Below, one piece after another: positions 48,316-50,719 of a stretch of DNA of 50,719 bases (position 1 is its first letter; the number at the start of each line of letters is the position of its first letter). The translations under genes and the position numbers were made by a program. The DNA comes from an uncultured Oscillospiraceae bacterium (lineage in GTDB: Bacteria > Bacillota > Clostridia > Oscillospirales > Oscillospiraceae), in the NCBI GenBank assembly GCA_947630755.1, contig CANRIU010000012.1, forward strand, positions 1-50,719, in the 5' to 3' direction. Below the pieces are notes generated by a model. That model saw only the letters and a program-made list of their open reading frames with translations. It had not been told where the DNA came from and made no database searches.

Positions 48316-49392
48316 TCAAAGCCTCTCCATGACGGCGTCCGTCATTTCCCGGGTGCCCAGCGTCCCGGCGCCGGAGGCGCCGGCGATGTCCGCCGTGCGA
48401 AGCCCGTCGTCCAGCGCCCGGTCCACCGCCCGCTCGATGGCGTCGGCCTCCCGGGTAAGCCCGAAGGAGTAGCGCAGCATCATCGCGGCGGAGAGGATGG
48501 TGGCGATGGGGTTTGCGATCCCCCGCCCGGCTATGTCCGGGGCGGAGCCGTGGATTGGCTCGTACATCCCCCGGGTGCCCTCCCCCAGGCTCGCCGAGGG
48601 GAGCATACCGATGGAGCCCGTGATCTGGCTTGCCTCGTCGGAGAGGATGTCGCCGAACATATTGCTGGTGACTATGACATCAAACTGCGCCGGGTCCCGG
48701 ACAAGCTGCATGGCGGCGTTGTCCACCAGCACATCCCGAAGCTCCACATCCGGGTAGAGGGCGTCGCGGACCTCGTGGACGGTCCTGCGCCAGAGGCGGC
48801 TCGTCTCCAGCACATTGGCCTTGTCAACGGAGCCCACCCTTCCCCGGCGCTTTCTCGCCGTCTCAAAGGCGACCCTTGCTATCCGCTCGATCTCAAAGCG
48901 GGAGTAGCACTCGGTGTCGTAAGCCTCCTCGCCGTACTTTCCCTCCCGGTAGCCCCGGTCGCCGAAGTAGATGCCCCCGGTGAGCTCCCGGACTATCATT
49001 ATGTCAAAGCCGTCCCGGACCAGGTCGGGCCGCAGGGGGCAGTCGCCGGAGAGGGCCGGGTAGAGCCTAGCAGGGCGAAGATTTGTAAAGAGCCCCAGGG
49101 CGGCGCGGATGCCCAGGAGCGCCTTCTCCGGCCTTAAATTTCCGGGGAGGGTGTCCCACCTGGGTCCGCCGACAGCGCCGAGAAGTACCGAGTCGGAGGC
49201 CAAGCACCCGTCCACAGTCTCCTGCGGCAGGGGGACGCCCACGGCGTCGATGGCGGCGCCGCCGATGAGATAGGGGGTAAAATTGAATGTGTGGCCGTAC
49301 TTTTCTCCCACGGCCTCAAGGACGCGCACGGCGCTGTCAACGATCTCCGGGCCGATGCCGTCGCCGCGGAGAAGCGCAATATTGTAAATCAT
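48316..49392 (-). CDS. leuB: 3-isopropylmalate dehydrogenase
   Basis: LeuB oxidises and decarboxylates 3-isopropylmalate in leucine synthesis, using NAD. The 358-residue protein shows [11 protein letters not shown] near the N-terminus, [22 protein letters not shown] at the active site, the [14 protein letters not shown] lysine region, and [18 protein letters not shown] binding the dinucleotide. Related enzymes act on other 2-hydroxy acids, but this motif set is typical LeuB. The ATG at 49390-49392 has AAGGAG 8 nt upstream. leuA, leuC and leuD are not in the window. Upstream of its start is the long hairpin array. Confidence 0.95.
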   Translation of the reverse strand: MIYNIALLRGDGIGPEIVDSAVRVLEAVGEKYGHTFNFTPYLIGGAAIDAVGVPLPQETVDGCLASDSVLLGAVGGPRWDTLPGNLRPEKALLGIRAALGLFTNLRPARLYPALSGDCPLRPDLVRDGFDIMIVRELTGGIYFGDRGYREGKYGEEAYDTECYSRFEIERIARVAFETARKRRGRVGSVDKANVLETSRLWRRTVHEVRDALYPDVELRDVLVDNAAMQLVRDPAQFDVIVTSNMFGDILSDEASQITGSIGMLPSASLGEGTRGMYEPIHGSAPDIAGRGIANPIATILSAAMMLRYSFGLTREADAIERAVDRALDDGLRTADIAGASGAGTLGTREMTDAVMERL

Positions 49393-49413
49393 TGAAAAGC
49401 TCCTTTTTTAAAA

Positions 49414-49718
49414 GGCCGAAAGGCCAAGTAAAGGTCCCCGAAGGGGACCGGGGAAACCCGCCGTCAGGCGGGGCAAGTCCACCGAAGGTGGACGGGGATA
49501 TTCCGCCCGAAGGGCGGAGGGATAGGTCCCTAAAAGGGACCGGGGACCCGCCGACAGGCGGGGATATTCCACCCGAAGGGCGGAAGGTGAGGTCCCCGAA
49601 GGGGACCGAAAGCCGCCGTCAGGCGGGGTAAGTCCACCGAAGGTGGACGGGGGCCGTCTGAAAAGACGGGTTTTTCCGCCCGGAGGGCGGAGCGTTTTGT
49701 CCACCTTGGGAGGTGGAC
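49414..49718. repeat. Array of about 13 short hairpins upstream of leuB
   Basis: About 13 mostly perfect inverted repeats of 5-8 bp with 3-6-nt loops are packed in 305 bp. Four modules recur: GGTCCCC with loop GAA (49433-49449, 49591-49607, variant 49525-49541); CCCGCC with loop GTCA or GACA (49457-49472, 49547-49562, shorter 49613-49626); GTCCACC with loop GAA (49477-49493, 49632-49648, variant 49699-49718); TCCGCCC with loop GAA or GGA (49502-49518, 49675-49691, one-mismatch variant 49567-49585). A CCGTCT/AGACGG hairpin stands at 49654-49669. Short open frames here reflect low complexity and are not called as genes. Confidence 0.93.
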
Positions 49719-49730
49719 GGGAGATGTTCG

Positions 49731-49903
49731 TTTTCTCTCTTTTGACCCGTCAAAAGAGAGAAAAGAACCAAAAGAGAGAAAACCGGGTCAAGGGGGATTT
49801 CGATTTTGCCGTCAAGCGGCACTTCCGCCGCTGCGCGGCTCCCTTTGCCCCCTTGACAATCCCCTTTTAAAAACGACACAAAGGGGGTTTGCGAACCCCC
49901 TTT
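49731..49903. repeat. Group of long nested inverted repeats
   Basis: Three inverted repeats follow the array: a perfect 15-bp pair TTTTCTCTCTTTTGA (49731-49745 with 49750-49764), whose right arm is partly repeated directly at 49769-49782; a perfect 10-bp pair GTCAAGGGGG (49787-49796 with 49848-49857) enclosing 51 nt; and a 10-bp hairpin AAAGGGGGTT (49880-49889 with 49894-49903). From 49904 to about 50108 I see nothing beyond a lone minus-strand TATAAT at 49943-49948 without a good -35. Confidence 0.85.
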
Positions 49904-50108
49904 GGATTTCCCCGGGGACCCGCATCGCGACATTATTCTTCTATTATACCTGAGTAGGTGAAGCGGAGGGCAAAGACTGAACATTCAGCGTTGTCACGAT
50001 AGTCAAGCTCCCGCGCCCGCATATCGAGACTTACCGTTGCACCAATCGCCGCGCGGTCCTTAATCGAATTGTCTCAGCGTTTTCTACCGCTGCCGCTCAC
50101 TGGCCTAT

Positions 50109-50719
50109 TGACATACGTTCAGCCTTCATCCCACCCCGCGCGGGGCGGAGTAGAACTACAGCCTGTCGTCCACAAACAATGGAGCGGCAGCGGGGATGGC
50201 GCTGAAGTCAATTCGACAAAGCGCCGCGCGGAATTTGGGGCGACAAATCCCCCGACAACCGCCGCGGCAGCCGTCCCGCCGTGAAAAGCGTAAACCCCGG
50301 TTTGCGAATACGGTTCTTTAGTCTCGCCACCCCGCGCGGTAACTCACTTTTCGGTCAACAAGCGCAGCCGCGCGGGGCTGAGTAGAACTACAACTTTCGT
50401 CCACAACCGAAGGAGCGGCAGCGGGGATGGTACTGAAGTCAATTCGACAAAGCACCGCGCAGAATTCGGGGCAAAAAAGCCCCCGATAACCGCCGCGAAA
50501 GCCGTCCCGCCGTAAAAAGCGTAAACCCCGGTTTGCGAATACGGCTCTTTAGTCTCGCCCCCCTCGCGGTAACTCACTTTTCGGTCAACAAGCGCAGCCG
50601 CGCGGGGTAGAGTAGAACCACAGACTACCGTTACCAAACAACGGAGCGGCAGCGGGGATGGTGCTGAAGTCAATTCGACAAAGCACCGCGCGGGAATCGG
50701 AGAGGCAAAGCCCCCGACA
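50109..50719. repeat. Tandem repeats of about 231 bp, cut by the window end
   Basis: At least three copies run head to tail: the first is recognisable from ~50130 (its left edge, ~50109-50129, has diverged), the second at 50341-50570 and the third from 50571 to the window end. The segment TAGAACTA/TAGAACCA recurs at 50151, 50383 and 50613, so the periods are 232 and 230 bp. Each unit contains GGAGCGGCAGCGGGGATGG, then CTGAAGTCAATTCGACAAAG, and a GTAAACCCCGGTTTGCG palindrome. The copies differ by substitutions and small indels that break reading frames, so a repeat protein is unlikely. Confidence 0.9.

Noticed and set aside
49408-49704. 98-codon minus-strand frame rich in Pro, Ser and Arg
   Set aside because: It is created by the hairpin array; composition follows the repeat modules and there is no ribosome site.
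50344-50673. 109-codon minus-strand frame across the 231-bp repeats
   Set aside because: The repeat periods (232, 230) are not multiples of three, and the frame is broken in the other copies.

Overview
The window looks like a chromosomal segment of a GC-rich, low-salt-type Clostridia member, most likely of the Oscillospirales/Oscillospiraceae kind. This is inferred from gene families and is not proven. The clues are one RNase J, a bifunctional RelA/SpoT, HemW and HemZ radical-SAM proteins, LL-diaminopimelate aminotransferase (DapL), MreC/MreD/PBP2, VanW and SLH-domain surface proteins, sigma-A promoters close to TTGACA-N17-TATAAT, and strong Shine-Dalgarno sites with frequent TTG and GTG starts. 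No rRNA, tRNA, phage, IS element or CRISPR array was seen.

Layout. 1-2.2 kb: an ECF sigma factor and its membrane partner. 2.2-8.7 kb (minus): dapL, carA and a 1343-residue carB whose last ~280 residues are a DapF-fold domain without its two catalytic cysteines. 8.8-13.8 kb (minus): two tandem paralogous lipoproteins with a caspase/CHAT-like His/Cys core, each behind its own near-identical consensus promoter. 14-16.2 kb (plus): RNase J and an ArsC/Spx-fold protein. 16.6-27.8 kb (minus): a VanW protein, then hemW, a uridine-kinase-like gene, hemZ, an MBL hydrolase, dtd, relA and recJ; several of these overlap or nearly touch. 28-42.2 kb (plus): U32 peptidase, maf, mreC, mreD, PBP2, minD, mgsA, hisS, a small membrane protein, aspS, a GNAT enzyme, and an acyltransferase/membrane-protein pair. 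42.4-43.4 kb (plus): an XRE regulator. 43.5-49.4 kb (minus): an SLH-anchored zinc peptidase, an MBL protein, ridA, ilvA, a DUF815-type ATPase and leuB. 49.4-50.7 kb: no convincing gene; a dense hairpin array, then ~231-bp tandem repeats running off the window end.

How the genes fit together. The 28-34 kb genes form a cell-elongation module (mreC-mreD-PBP2 with maf). The 19-28 kb genes combine translation quality control (dtd), the stringent response (relA), DNA repair (recJ) and heme-type radical-SAM chemistry, in an order common in Clostridia. leuB, ilvA and ridA make a branched-chain amino acid unit in which RidA would clear the reactive enamine made by IlvA.

The most unusual material is: (1) the CarB-pseudo-DapF fusion beside dapL; (2) a multi-hairpin intergenic element found three times (7371-7489, 16310-16501 reversed, 23536-23665), with a conserved 13-nt loop and linkers but stem sequences that differ while staying paired; (3) the tandem caspase-like lipoproteins; and (4) the modular hairpin array upstream of leuB. 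All functional statements rest on reading motifs by eye; no database search was run.
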